Part shown: in pieces, positions 1-8,335 of the stretch
How the letters are laid out: every line of letters starts with the position of its first letter
Numbering within the stretch: the stretch's first letter is position 1
Assembly: GCF_031453555.1 (NCBI RefSeq)
Contig: NZ_JAVIZM010000001.1
Span: 1,371,001 to 1,435,000 of the forward strand
DNA: 64,000 nt
Reading direction: 5' to 3'
Source of the DNA: Bacillus sp. SLBN-46
GTDB taxonomy: Bacteria; Bacillota; Bacilli; Bacillales; Cytobacillaceae
The notes under the pieces: model-generated
Seen by the model: the letters and a program-made list of their open reading frames with translations, nothing else
Told to the model about the DNA's origin: nothing
Database searches by the model: none
Program-made: the position numbers and the translations under genes

Positions 1-590
1 CGTTGACTATTGTTAGCTTTATTTGCGGTTTAATCTTGGCTGTGCTGACAGCATTAGCTAGGATTTCTCATGTAAAGGTATTGCAAAGTATTGCTAGGGT
101 CTATGTTTCTGCAATCCGAGGAACACCGTTGTTAGTGCAATTATTTATTATTTTTTATGGCCTTCCTAATCTTGGTGTTACCCTTGATCCTTTTATTTCT
201 GCGGTCATTGGATTTTCGCTCAGTGTTGGTGCATATGCATCAGAAATCATCCGGGCAGCGATTCTATCTATTCCGAAAGGGCAGTGGGAAGCGGGATATT
301 CCATTGGTATGTCCTATACGCAAGCATTAAGAAGAATTATTCTTCCACAGGCAGCCAAAGTTTCCATTCCTCCCTTATCGAATACCTTTATCAGTCTTGT
401 AAAGGATACATCACTTGCTTCACTTGTGCTCGTAACTGAGATGTTTCGCCGCGCTCAGGAGATTGCTTCAACCAATTATGAATTTTTATTGGTCTATTCC
501 GAAGCGGCACTCCTCTATTGGGTCATTTGCTTTTTCCTATCCGTCCTTCAAGGTTTTATGGAAAGAAGACTGGACCGATATGGAGCTTAG
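1..590 (+). CDS. Amino-acid ABC transporter permease (5' partial)
   Basis: Integral-membrane subunit of a polar amino-acid importer (His/Glu/Gln/cystine type). The open frame runs in from before the window, so the TTG at base 3 is probably not the true start; about 195 residues are visible against a usual 215-240. Several hydrophobic membrane spans are present. The RGTPLLVQL segment typical of this permease family lies near visible residue 40, and the EAA loop that docks the ATPase (around [15 protein letters not shown]) lies near residues 96-110. The ATPase gene follows after 32 bases with its own Shine-Dalgarno, so the two form one operon, and the binding protein is presumably upstream. The substrate cannot be fixed from this subunit; cystine (TcyB/TcyM-like) is one possibility. 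Confidence 0.85.
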   Translation, partial: LTIVSFICGLILAVLTALARISHVKVLQSIARVYVSAIRGTPLLVQLFIIFYGLPNLGVTLDPFISAVIGFSLSVGAYASEIIRAAILSIPKGQWEAGYSIGMSYTQALRRIILPQAAKVSIPPLSNTFISLVKDTSLASLVLVTEMFRRAQEIASTNYEFLLVYSEAALLYWVICFFLSVLQGFMERRLDRYGA

Positions 591-622
591 CATGGGATTA
601 ACGGAAAAAGGGGAGTTTTACG

Positions 623-1357
623 ATGATTTCAATTAAAGGTCTATATAAACAGTTCGGTCAATTAGAAGTGTTAAAAGGAATTGACCTTGAGGTGGAGAAG
701 GGAAAAGTGGTGGTTGTCATCGGGCCGTCCGGTTCCGGAAAAACGACCATGCTTCGTTGCTTAAATGTGCTCGAAACTCCTACAAATGGGATCATTTCCA
801 TCGAAGGTCAGAGTCTTGATTTTTCAAAACCAGTTGCGAAAAAAAATATTTCCACGTTCCGACGATTAACGGGAATGGTGTTTCAAAACTATAATCTTTT
901 CCCACATAAAACCGCCCTTGAGAATGTGATGGAAGGACCAGTGGTGGTGAAGGGGGAAAGTAAAGAGGCTGCTCGAAATAAAGCCCTATCACTATTAGAG
1001 AAGGTTGGACTTGGGGATAAGGTGGACTATTACCCTGCACAGCTTTCAGGCGGCCAGCAGCAGCGCGTCGGGATTGCCAGGGCTCTGGCGATGGAGCCAG
1101 AAGTGATGCTGTTTGATGAACCGACATCGGCGCTTGACCCGGAGCTTGTTGGTGAAGTATTAAAGGTTATGAAGGATCTTGCCGCAGAAGGCATGACGAT
1201 GATTGTAGTCACCCACGAAATGCGCTTTGCCCGTGAAGCGGCGGATGAGGTCATTTTTATGGACCAGGGTGTAGTGGTCGAAAGAGACAAGCCAGAGGTC
1301 ATCTTCACCCAGCCGAAAGAAGAACGAACGAGGAAGTTTTTGAATATGATTCAGTAA
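623..1357 (+). CDS. Amino-acid ABC transporter ATP-binding protein
   Basis: Cytoplasmic ATPase that powers the permease encoded just upstream. The 244-residue length is normal for the family. Walker A (GPSGSGKT) is at residues 34-41, the Q-loop near 88, the ABC signature LSGGQQQR at 141-148, and Walker B (VMLFDEP) at 161-167, followed by the switch histidine in VVTHEM. The start is ATG with a good AAAGGGGAG site upstream. It most resembles polar amino-acid ATPases such as TcyC, TcyN and GlnQ, but sequence alone does not pick the substrate. A strong terminator follows immediately, so the operon ends here. Confidence 0.88.
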   Translation: MISIKGLYKQFGQLEVLKGIDLEVEKGKVVVVIGPSGSGKTTMLRCLNVLETPTNGIISIEGQSLDFSKPVAKKNISTFRRLTGMVFQNYNLFPHKTALENVMEGPVVVKGESKEAARNKALSLLEKVGLGDKVDYYPAQLSGGQQQRVGIARALAMEPEVMLFDEPTSALDPELVGEVLKVMKDLAAEGMTMIVVTHEMRFAREAADEVIFMDQGVVVERDKPEVIFTQPKEERTRKFLNMIQ

Positions 1358-1358
1358 G

Positions 1359-1390
1359 GTGCTGTAGCTCGAGGAGCTATGGCACTTTTT
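1359..1390 (+). terminator. Rho-independent terminator of the amino-acid transporter operon
   Basis: Twelve-pair hairpin (arms 1359-1370 and 1374-1385 with two G-U pairs, 3-nt loop) followed by five T, starting one base after the ATPase stop codon. Confidence 0.8.
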
Positions 1391-1417
1391 GTTGTTGATA
1401 TTTCTAGTATTTGGAAA

Positions 1418-1543
1418 AATAGCCATTACCCTTTGAAAATGAGCCAATCTCCTACAAAAATGAGCCAATCTCCCACAAAAATGAGCCAATCCACCCCAAA
1501 TATAAGCCAATGTTTCCTAAAAATGAGCCAATCGCAAAATCAC
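1418..1543. repeat. Six-copy 21-bp intergenic tandem array (GAGCCAAT type)
   Basis: Copies begin at 1418, 1439, 1460, 1481, 1502 and 1523, an exact 21-base period. The conserved core is ATGAGCCAATC, followed by a variable C/T-rich middle and an A-run; the first copy is degenerate and the fourth reads ATAAGCCAATG. The array starts about 28 bases after a terminator and ends about 95 bases before the sigma-W-like promoter. Because 21 is a multiple of three, both strands give short heptad-like open frames, but none has a convincing ribosome site. The function is unknown. The rest of the 336-bp gap (1358-1693) holds only the terminator, this array and the promoter. Confidence 0.85.
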
Positions 1544-1638
1544 CAGCTAAGATTGTTCATAATATCTCCTCATCCTACTGCAGGATACTCAGTTCCAATG
1601 TTGAATTTATAATTATTAGGTAAATATTTGAAGAAAAA

Positions 1639-1665
1639 TGAAACTTTTTCCATAAATTAACCGTA
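1639..1665 (+). promoter_or_regulatory. Sigma-W-like promoter of the nfeD-floT operon
   Basis: TGAAAC (1639-1644) followed at once by TTTTT, a 17-base spacer and CGTA (1662-1665). This fits the extracytoplasmic-function sigma-W consensus (TGAAAC, T-run, about 16 bases, CGTA). Known biology: B. subtilis yuaF-floT belongs to the sigma-W regulon. Confidence 0.75.
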
Positions 1666-1693
1666 AATAAGGTACCTACATAAGAAGGGACTG

Positions 1694-2245
1694 ATGCCTT
1701 TGGAACCTTTTAGCATTCCTTTAGAAACCATTTATTTGTATGGCTTGATCATTTCGGGTGTATTAACTGTTGTGTATGTCTTGTTTGCGGATGTGTTTCA
1801 TTTCCACGGAGCGGGAGATGGGGGACTTCACTTTCTCAATCCTGTCTTGATTTTTGCCTTTATTACGGTCTTATCAGCAAGCGGTTATTTGTTTGAAAAG
1901 CTATCATCCCTACATTATTTACTTATTATAGGAATCTCGGCAGTTGCCGCTTTTATGATCGTCACCTTATTAAATGTATTTGTCCTCGTACCTTTATCCT
2001 CTGCGGAGGAGTCTCTGGTCTACAAAGATTCAGATTTAAGGGGACGAATAGGGACCGTGATCACACCTATCCCTGTGGATGGCTTTGGGGAAGTAATGAT
2101 TGATAGCACAAGTGGAAGAATTGCCAAACCGGCATCAAGCTTTGATGGAGAGCAAATCCCGAATGGCACAACTGTACTTGTCGTGCAGGTGAAAAATGGG
2201 GTACTTGAAGTCACTGTTCATCAAGAATTAGAGAGTTTTATTTAG
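1694..2245 (+). CDS. yuaF: NfeD-like membrane protein, flotillin partner
   Basis: Membrane protein of 183 residues of the short NfeD (NfeD1b) type, which associates with flotillin in membrane microdomains. Three hydrophobic spans are visible (about residues 14-33, 47-66 and 72-100). They are followed by a soluble C-terminal beta-rich region (about 113-180, containing GRIGTV and GEVMI) that matches the NfeD OB-fold. AAGGGA lies just upstream of the ATG. The floT gene begins 15 bases after the stop, with a probable sigma-W promoter in front of the pair, as for B. subtilis yuaF-floT. I infer a role in envelope-stress membrane organisation from this arrangement. Confidence 0.85.
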   Translation: MPLEPFSIPLETIYLYGLIISGVLTVVYVLFADVFHFHGAGDGGLHFLNPVLIFAFITVLSASGYLFEKLSSLHYLLIIGISAVAAFMIVTLLNVFVLVPLSSAEESLVYKDSDLRGRIGTVITPIPVDGFGEVMIDSTSGRIAKPASSFDGEQIPNGTTVLVVQVKNGVLEVTVHQELESFI

Positions 2246-2260
2246 AGGGGGTTTTAAGAA

Positions 2261-3781
2261 ATGGAATTTAGTATTATTTGGATTATTATCGGTATTGTCG
2301 CACTTATTCTTATTGCTTTAATTGGCGTTTTTATCACAAAGTATAGAACAGCTGGACCTGACGAAGCACTTATCATAACAGGTAGCTTCCTCGGTAACGG
2401 GAGTGTGCATGTCGACGAATCAGGAAACAAAATCAAGATTATCCGCGGCGGAGGTAGTTTTATTTTACCAGTATTCCAACAAGCAAAGCCGATTAGCTTG
2501 CTTTCAAGTAAACTCGAGGTAACCACTCCTGAGGTCTATACAGAGCAAGGTGTGCCGGTTATGGCGGATGGTGTCGCGATTATTAAAATTGGCGGTTCTA
2601 TTAGTGAAATCGCGACGGCTGCTGAGCAGTTTCTTGGCAAGCCGAAGGAAGACCGCGAAAACGAAGCAAGAGAAGTTCTTGAGGGGCATCTACGGTCGAT
2701 TCTTGGCTCTATGACGGTAGAAGAAATTTATAAAAACCGTGACAAATTTTCGCAGGAGGTCCAAAGGGTAGCATCACAGGATCTAGCGAAAATGGGGTTA
2801 GTCATTGTCTCGTTCACTATTAAAGATGTTCGTGATAAAAATGGCTACCTTGACTCACTTGGTAAGCCGCGTATTGCACAAGTAAAAAGGGATGCTGATA
2901 TTGCTACGGCCGAGGCAGAGAAAGAAACACGGATTAAAAAAGCGGAAGCCGCTAAGGAAGCAAAACGCAGTGAACTAGAGCGCGCAACTGAAATCGCTGA
3001 AGCAGAGAAAACGAATCAGCTGAAAGTTGCTGATTTCCGCCGTGAGCAAGATATAGCCAAAGCCCGTGCCGACCAAGCGTATGATCTTGAAAGTGCACGT
3101 TCGAAGCAAGAGGTAATGGAGCAAGAAATGCAAATCAAGATCATCGAAAGACAAAAGCAAATCGAACTAGAAGAAAAAGAAATTCAGCGTCGCGAACGCC
3201 AATATGATTCTGAAGTGAAGAAAAAGGCCGATGCAGACCGTTACTCCGTTGAGCAATCAGCAGCAGCGGATAAAGCGAAGCAAATGGCGGAGGCAGAAGC
3301 AAATAAGTACCGTATTGAAGCTATGGCGAAGGCGGAAGCAGAGCGAATCCGCTTAGACGGTTTGGCGAAAGCAGAAGCACAAAAGGCCCAGGGTTCCACG
3401 GAAGCAGAAATTATCCGCTTAAAAGGTTTGGCAGAAGCAGAAGCGAAAGAAAAAATTGCCGAAGCGTTCGAGCAATTCGGGCAAGCGGCAATCTTGGATA
3501 TGGTCATTAAAATGCTTCCAGAATATGCGAAGCAAGTGGCTGCTCCATTATCTAATATCGATAAAATTACGGTCGTGGACACGGGCGGTGGCTCAGGTGA
3601 AAACGGCGGTGCCAATAAAATCACCAGCTACGCAACGAATCTAATGGCGAGCCTTCAGGAATCCTTAAAGGCTTCAAGCGGCATTGATGTGAAAGAACTA
3701 ATTGAAAACTATTCAGGTAAAGGCAATGTGAGAAAAAGCATTGAGGAATTAACAGACGAAGTGAAAAAGAAGACCGAATAA
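2261..3781 (+). CDS. floT: Flotillin-like protein FloT
   Basis: Membrane-associated scaffold of functional membrane microdomains, 506 residues, close to the B. subtilis FloT length. It has an N-terminal hydrophobic anchor (about residues 5-27), an SPFH/PHB domain (about 30-200, including GVPVMADGVAIIKIGGS), and a long Ala/Glu/Lys-rich coiled coil (about 210-420) with repeated EAEA motifs that drives oligomerisation. A Gly-rich linker (GGGSGENGG) precedes the C-terminal tail. The start has an AGAGGGGG site. It is co-transcribed with the nfeD-like gene and ends at a strong bidirectional terminator. Confidence 0.95.
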   Translation: MEFSIIWIIIGIVALILIALIGVFITKYRTAGPDEALIITGSFLGNGSVHVDESGNKIKIIRGGGSFILPVFQQAKPISLLSSKLEVTTPEVYTEQGVPVMADGVAIIKIGGSISEIATAAEQFLGKPKEDRENEAREVLEGHLRSILGSMTVEEIYKNRDKFSQEVQRVASQDLAKMGLVIVSFTIKDVRDKNGYLDSLGKPRIAQVKRDADIATAEAEKETRIKKAEAAKEAKRSELERATEIAEAEKTNQLKVADFRREQDIAKARADQAYDLESARSKQEVMEQEMQIKIIERQKQIELEEKEIQRRERQYDSEVKKKADADRYSVEQSAAADKAKQMAEAEANKYRIEAMAKAEAERIRLDGLAKAEAQKAQGSTEAEIIRLKGLAEAEAKEKIAEAFEQFGQAAILDMVIKMLPEYAKQVAAPLSNIDKITVVDTGGGSGENGGANKITSYATNLMASLQESLKASSGIDVKELIENYSGKGNVRKSIEELTDEVKKKTE

Positions 3782-3786
3782 ATAAC

Positions 3787-3821
3787 AAAACTCCTTATCG
3801 AATACTGCGATAAGGAGTTTT
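3787..3821. terminator. Bidirectional terminator between floT and the convergent kinase gene
   Basis: Perfect 14-bp inverted repeat (3787-3800 and 3808-3821, 7-nt loop) with A and T ends, so it can stop transcription from either side. Confidence 0.85.
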
Positions 3822-3824
3822 AAT

Positions 3825-5186
3825 TTAAAGAACAATCTCAAATGTTGTTCCTTTATTCGTGCTGCTCTTTACCTCCACGGTACCACCGTGCGCCTCGACC
3901 AATTGTTTTACAATAGCTAGTCCAAGCCCCGAGCCGCCAAGTGCACGGGTTCTTGATTTATCCACACGGTAGAAGCGTTCAAAGATGCGAGGTAAATCCT
4001 CTTCAGGAATACCTTTCCCTTCATCTTGTACTCGTATATGAATTTTTCCACTAATTTGTTTTGCATCAACTCTAATTAAGCTATGAGGCTCCGAATATTT
4101 CCGTGCATTATCCAGCAGATTTAGAATGACCTGTTCAAATCTGATTGGGTCAATCGATAAATAAAGATCATTCGGGCAATCAAGAAAAAGGTCCATATGC
4201 TGTTCTTTCAGTGCCGGAGAAACTTTTTCAATGATTCCTTGGAAATAGGGACGTAGATGAACCTCTTCTTTTTCAATAGAAAACGAATTTTCATCCATTT
4301 TCGCCAAATTAAAAAGTTCCTTTACCAGGTTAGATAACTTCAGTGACTCTTCATGGATGATGTCTAAATACTGTTTCCGCTCCTGTTCATTCGTTTCCTT
4401 ACGTCGAGCGATATCTGCATAGCCCTTAATATAAGTTAATGGCGTTCGCAGCTCGTGTGAAATACTTGCCAGGAATTCATTTCGTTCATTCTTTAAAATT
4501 TCTAGATCACTCGCTAAGACTTTAATGGACTCCCCCAGATCCCCGATTTCGTCTTTCCCCAACTTTGGCAAAGAGACGCTGAGGTCACCTTTACTGATTC
4601 GTTTGGTCGCCTCACTCATTTTAATTAGCGGAAGCGTGACCACTTTGGTCAAAAACACAATGATGATAATCATAAATAAAAGAGAAAGCAGTCCGGCAAG
4701 CAGAAAATGCTGGTTAAGTCCGGAGATTAAGTTTTTAATTTTTTGTGTATTTTGAAACATGTATACATAGCCATTAATCTGTTGATCAATGACAACAGGA
4801 CTAATTGAAGCAATATACGTAGCATTTTTCCAATTGTCTTCTAAGATAAGTCCTTCATGTGGTATCTTCTTCGGTGTATCACGGAGAATTTGCTTCATTT
4901 CATCTGTTACTTTATTTGATGACATATAAATGGATCCATCTGGCTTCGTAAGGATTACTTGTGTATCTGTCTGGGCTTCCATCATAGCAATATGTCTAAT
5001 TGTTTCATCATGAAATGAAGCCTCTAATACTTCCCGATGGTTATTCCCCCTGGTCTGGAGTGCAGACAGCTCCTCATGCACGCGGGAATGAATAATATTA
5101 TTATGCAAAAAGAACATCGAAATCGTTTCTAGTAGAAAAATGGCTAAGAAGAAAAGCAAGCCTATTTTAAATGATATTTTATTCAT
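3825..5186 (-). CDS. Sensor histidine kinase (HAMP, HisKA, HATPase)
   Basis: Membrane two-component sensor of 453 residues. Membrane span about 8-27, extracytoplasmic sensor region about 30-158, second span about 161-180, HAMP linker about 180-235, phosphoacceptor His244 in SHELRTPL, and an ATP-binding domain with N-box NLLDNARKY near 356-365 plus DEGKGIPEEDL and GGSGLGLAI glycine boxes. It resembles BaeS/ResE-type kinases. It is divergent from an OmpR-family regulator gene (start 5359) that already has a kinase on its other side, so it may be a second input to the same regulator. The stimulus is unknown. Confidence 0.88.
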   Translation of the reverse strand: MNKISFKIGLLFFLAIFLLETISMFFLHNNIIHSRVHEELSALQTRGNNHREVLEASFHDETIRHIAMMEAQTDTQVILTKPDGSIYMSSNKVTDEMKQILRDTPKKIPHEGLILEDNWKNATYIASISPVVIDQQINGYVYMFQNTQKIKNLISGLNQHFLLAGLLSLLFMIIIIVFLTKVVTLPLIKMSEATKRISKGDLSVSLPKLGKDEIGDLGESIKVLASDLEILKNERNEFLASISHELRTPLTYIKGYADIARRKETNEQERKQYLDIIHEESLKLSNLVKELFNLAKMDENSFSIEKEEVHLRPYFQGIIEKVSPALKEQHMDLFLDCPNDLYLSIDPIRFEQVILNLLDNARKYSEPHSLIRVDAKQISGKIHIRVQDEGKGIPEEDLPRIFERFYRVDKSRTRALGGSGLGLAIVKQLVEAHGGTVEVKSSTNKGTTFEIVL

Positions 5187-5245
5187 TCAATCAACACCTC
5201 ACTCTCCTTAGAATACTACAACAATAAAGTAAAAGGAGTCTCATA

Positions 5246-5299
5246 TTGTAGCCAATTTTTAAAAATTGAAGATGTTTTGACTAAGTTGTAGCGAATTTG
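5246..5299. promoter_or_regulatory. Direct-repeat operator candidate in the divergent kinase/regulator region
   Basis: TTGTAGCCAATTT at 5246-5258 is repeated as TTGTAGCGAATTT at 5286-5298, with 12 of 13 bases identical and starts exactly 40 bp apart (about four helical turns). OmpR-family regulators usually bind direct repeats, so autoregulation of both divergent genes is plausible. This is inference. Confidence 0.45.
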
Positions 5300-5358
5300 T
5301 GAAGTTACAAAAATCACAGACCCAAGATGATATAGTAAAGATATGGGGAGTGATTATA

Positions 5359-6069
5359 ATGAAAATATTATTAGTGGATGATGAACGTAGAATTATAGAA
5401 GTTCTCGAGGCCTACTTAGAGAGAGAAGGCTATGAAATTCACAGTGCTGATAATGGAATAGATGCTTTAAAGAAGGCGAAAAGCATAAATCCTGACTTAA
5501 TTATATTAGACCTTATGCTGCCCGATATTTCTGGGGAAGAGGTTTGTCGGCTCGTACGGAAGGAATCAGATGTTCCCATTCTGATGCTTACGGCCAAATC
5601 GGCAGAGGATGACCGAATCAACGGAATTGTTATGGGTGCAGATGACTACTTAACGAAGCCATTTAGTCCTCGGGAAGTGGTTGTACGCGTTCAGGCAATT
5701 TTAAGGCGTGTCAAAAAGACGGAGAAAGTACAACTCCTTGAATTCAACGGAAAAAAATTAGTGGTAGACATTATAAAGAAAGAAGTCAAAGTAAACGGAG
5801 AATATGTGACATTAACACCTATCGAATACAAGCTATTAACGAATATGGCGGAAAATCCAGGTCGTGTATACAGTCGAATGGATTTATTAGAGAAAATTCA
5901 GGACGAGGGCATGTATTATGAAGGCTATGAACGCAGTGTGGATACACATATTAAAAACCTCCGCAAAAAAATAGAGCAAGATACACGACAGCCGGATTTC
6001 ATCGTTACTGTTTTTGGGATGGGCTATAAATTTGGAGGGGTATTAGATGCTGCAAACACTCCGGTCTAA
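5359..6069 (+). CDS. OmpR/PhoB-family response regulator
   Basis: Cytoplasmic DNA-binding response regulator of 236 residues. The receiver domain (1-120) has the acidic pair D7-D8, phosphoacceptor D51 in the LDLMLP stretch, and K100 in YLTKPF. The winged-helix effector (about 130-228) has the typical LTPIEYKLL and RSVDTHIKNLRKKIE motifs. I chose the ATG at 5359 because GGGGAG lies 8 bases upstream and the protein then starts at the family's usual MKILLVDD; a longer frame to 5299 lacks a ribosome site. It overlaps the downstream kinase by 23 bases, which implies translational coupling. Target genes are not identifiable here. Confidence 0.9.
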   Translation: MKILLVDDERRIIEVLEAYLEREGYEIHSADNGIDALKKAKSINPDLIILDLMLPDISGEEVCRLVRKESDVPILMLTAKSAEDDRINGIVMGADDYLTKPFSPREVVVRVQAILRRVKKTEKVQLLEFNGKKLVVDIIKKEVKVNGEYVTLTPIEYKLLTNMAENPGRVYSRMDLLEKIQDEGMYYEGYERSVDTHIKNLRKKIEQDTRQPDFIVTVFGMGYKFGGVLDAANTPV

Positions 6070-7420
6070 AATCCTATTTTATTTAGTTTTGATATCCATG
6101 ATCGGAATCTTAATCGTCAGTTTTTTTATTCAATATGGATTTGAAGAGAGCTTTAATAGTTATTTAGACCATAACAGAGAAAAGAAGATTGATCGGATTA
6201 TCACGGAAATTGAGAAGGATTATAGGAAGAATGGACATTTTACCAGTGATCCTGTGTATGGTCTGTTGCACGAGCATGCAATGACTGATCAGCTTTATTT
6301 TCAATTATATGATCGGTTTGGACAACTGCAGATGGATTCTTCTAACATTCGGAGCATGCTGAATAGCTTCGGTTTGACTGAACCAGCACCGGATGGGGAG
6401 GAGTGGCATTCCAAGTCCTACACACTGAAGGTGAATAATACCATCATTGGGAAACTGGTGGCCATTTATCCTAAAGGCTTAATTGATGATGAATATACGT
6501 TTATCCAATCTATCCAACTCTATATTTACGCAGCGGTATGTTTAACGATTGTTCTAGCCATCGTCTTCAGCATGCTTTTTTCAAAAAAGCTGACATCAGG
6601 TTTAAAGAAGCTATCTTTTGCTGCAAATGAACTTCAGCAGCATAATTTGGATATTCGAATCCCGTTGTCAGGTCTGCCTACAGAAGTGAAGCAAATTGCT
6701 ATCTCTTTCAATAACCTTGCAGAATCCTTGGCGAGGGAAGAAATGCTTCGGAAGCAATTTACCGGTGACCTGGCACATGAACTAAGGACGCCCCTGGCGA
6801 CTTTAAGAAGTCAAATTGAAGCCTTTCAGGATGGAATTTGGGAGCCAACACCACAGCGGTTACAGGTAAGTCACGAAGAGTTGATGCGGTTAGTAAGACT
6901 AGTGAATGAACTAGAAAAATTACTCGCTGCTGAAAATCCGCAAATTAGGCTGGAAAAAATAGAATTAGAGGCTGGTAGTGTATTAGAGGCATTGTACGAA
7001 ATGTTTATGCCTATCTTTAAGGAAAAAGGTGTTCATCTTCACATCGAGGAACCGAAACAGGAGGAATTGTTTGAGGCGGACAAAGACAAGCTCATGCAAA
7101 TCCTTTCAAACATACTTAATAATGCATTGAAATATACACCAGAAGGGAAGAATGTCACCCTTTCCGTCCAAGCGGATAAGGAAGGCTATGTTGGCTTCAA
7201 AATTCAAGATGAAGGCTCAGGTATGGCCGAAGATGATATTCCGCATATATTCGAACGGTTCTATCGCGGTGACAAATCACGAGACCGAAAAACAGGCGGG
7301 GTCGGCATTGGTCTCTCCATTGTTAAGGCCTTAATGGATGCCCACAAAGGATTAATCAAAGTAAAAAGTAAACTAAACAAGGGAACCAGCATCACCTTAT
7401 GGTTTCCACAAGAATACTAA
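6047..7420 (+). CDS. Sensor histidine kinase, cognate partner of the upstream regulator
   Basis: Membrane kinase of 457 residues. Spans lie near 8-29 and 157-178 with an extracytoplasmic sensor between them, then HAMP (about 180-232), phosphoacceptor His244 in AHELRTPL, and a HATPase domain with NILNNALKYT, DEGSGMAEDD and GGVGIGLSI. The start is ATG behind GGAGGGG inside the end of the response-regulator gene, so the two are co-translated. BaeS-like overall. The signal is unknown. Confidence 0.9.
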   Translation: MLQTLRSKILFYLVLISMIGILIVSFFIQYGFEESFNSYLDHNREKKIDRIITEIEKDYRKNGHFTSDPVYGLLHEHAMTDQLYFQLYDRFGQLQMDSSNIRSMLNSFGLTEPAPDGEEWHSKSYTLKVNNTIIGKLVAIYPKGLIDDEYTFIQSIQLYIYAAVCLTIVLAIVFSMLFSKKLTSGLKKLSFAANELQQHNLDIRIPLSGLPTEVKQIAISFNNLAESLAREEMLRKQFTGDLAHELRTPLATLRSQIEAFQDGIWEPTPQRLQVSHEELMRLVRLVNELEKLLAAENPQIRLEKIELEAGSVLEALYEMFMPIFKEKGVHLHIEEPKQEELFEADKDKLMQILSNILNNALKYTPEGKNVTLSVQADKEGYVGFKIQDEGSGMAEDDIPHIFERFYRGDKSRDRKTGGVGIGLSIVKALMDAHKGLIKVKSKLNKGTSITLWFPQEY

Positions 7421-7452
7421 AAGAGGCCTCTGCTAGATGCAAGGCCTCTTTG
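7421..7452. terminator. Bidirectional terminator
   Basis: Inverted repeat AAGAGGCCT / AGGCCTCTT (7421-7429 and 7442-7450) between the kinase and the convergent reductase gene, with A/T flanks. Confidence 0.75.
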
Positions 7453-7453
7453 C

Positions 7454-8212
7454 TTACTTTAATAAGTCATTAATATTGTAGACTTTTCCACTTTCTACAT
7501 TTCCACTAAGCAGCAGGTCAACTAATGCATTGGCCACGGTGTCTGTCTGTAAGAGAGTATTTTTCTCCTTAAATTCCTTGAAGCGCTCCAAATCTTTAAA
7601 CGCTTCTTTTGAGGAAGAGCGAATGGTAGTCTGCATGTTAGTATCCATGACCCCTGGACTGAAGGCAATGATTTTGTTGTTCGTCTTCAGTTCAGCTTGT
7701 TCGAGTGCTGCTGTCTGTGTAAACATATTAATGCCCGCTTTAGAACTGCAGTACACACTCCAGCCTTCGATTGAACGAACGGCTGCCCCGGAGGTTACAT
7801 TGATGACCTGTACTGCCGTATTTGTGACCTGCGCTTTATTAAAAAAGAGATTGGTTGTAATGATCGGTGCAATTAAATTAACTTGGATATTACGGATAAT
7901 CGGCGTTTGATCTAAATTTCCGACTGTCTGGATCGGTTCGATAACGCCTGCGTTGTTAAAAAGAAGAATCTCTTTAGGATTCTTTTCAAAAATCCAGTGG
8001 GCAATCTCCATAAATACTTCCTGTACTTCTTTTTCCAAAGAGAGATTGCAGGCATAGTGCTGATAAAATAGCCCTTTTTCGGCAGCCAATTGTTTAATTT
8101 CCTCGTTCTCTGTTCTAGAAACAGAAACAACGGCAATTTGTTCTTGAATGAGGCGTTTCGCAATCGCTTCACCTAGCCCCTTTGATGCCCCGGTTATAAT
8201 TGCATATTTCAT
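7454..8212 (-). CDS. yueD: Short-chain dehydrogenase, benzil-reductase type
   Basis: Cytoplasmic NAD(P)H-dependent reductase of 252 residues with a Rossmann fold. The cofactor motif TGASKGLG is at residues 7-14, the NNAG motif near 91-94, the catalytic serine in NVTSG, and the YCSSK active-site Tyr/Lys pair near 154-158. The overall pattern (VSVSRTENEEI, SPGVMDTNMQ) is that of B. subtilis YueD, described as an (S)-benzoin-forming benzil reductase in the sepiapterin-reductase branch. The natural substrate is unclear. It is a single gene with its own promoter region and a shared terminator, and it is not linked functionally to its neighbours. Confidence 0.75.
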   Translation of the reverse strand: MKYAIITGASKGLGEAIAKRLIQEQIAVVSVSRTENEEIKQLAAEKGLFYQHYACNLSLEKEVQEVFMEIAHWIFEKNPKEILLFNNAGVIEPIQTVGNLDQTPIIRNIQVNLIAPIITTNLFFNKAQVTNTAVQVINVTSGAAVRSIEGWSVYCSSKAGINMFTQTAALEQAELKTNNKIIAFSPGVMDTNMQTTIRSSSKEAFKDLERFKEFKEKNTLLQTDTVANALVDLLLSGNVESGKVYNINDLLK

Positions 8213-8307
8213 GGAATGAACTCCCCCTTAAAACTTCAGATTAATATGTATCTGTAAAAAGTTAACTTCTACCATATTTTATTCCTCTCGTCGTTTTTAA
8301 TCAAACG

Positions 8308-8333
8308 AAAAAGGCAGCTTTCAAGGAGCTGCC
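8308..8333 (-). terminator. Terminator of the tungstate transporter operon
   Basis: GGCAGCT / AGCTGCC hairpin just after the tupC stop, followed on the minus strand by TTTTT (plus-strand A-run 8308-8312). Confidence 0.75.
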
Positions 8334-8335
8334 GT

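Noticed and set aside
1160..1612. Open frames on both strands across the first 21-bp array (1160-1510 minus, 1379-1612 plus)
   Set aside because: They owe their length to the 21-base period being a multiple of three, have no ribosome site, and the minus frame overlaps the ATPase gene and its terminator.
3241..3624. Long antisense frame inside floT
   Set aside because: It mirrors the Ala/Glu-rich coiled-coil codons, with no ribosome site or recognisable product. Similar shadows inside lctP, glcD, fadE and other genes were dropped for the same reason.
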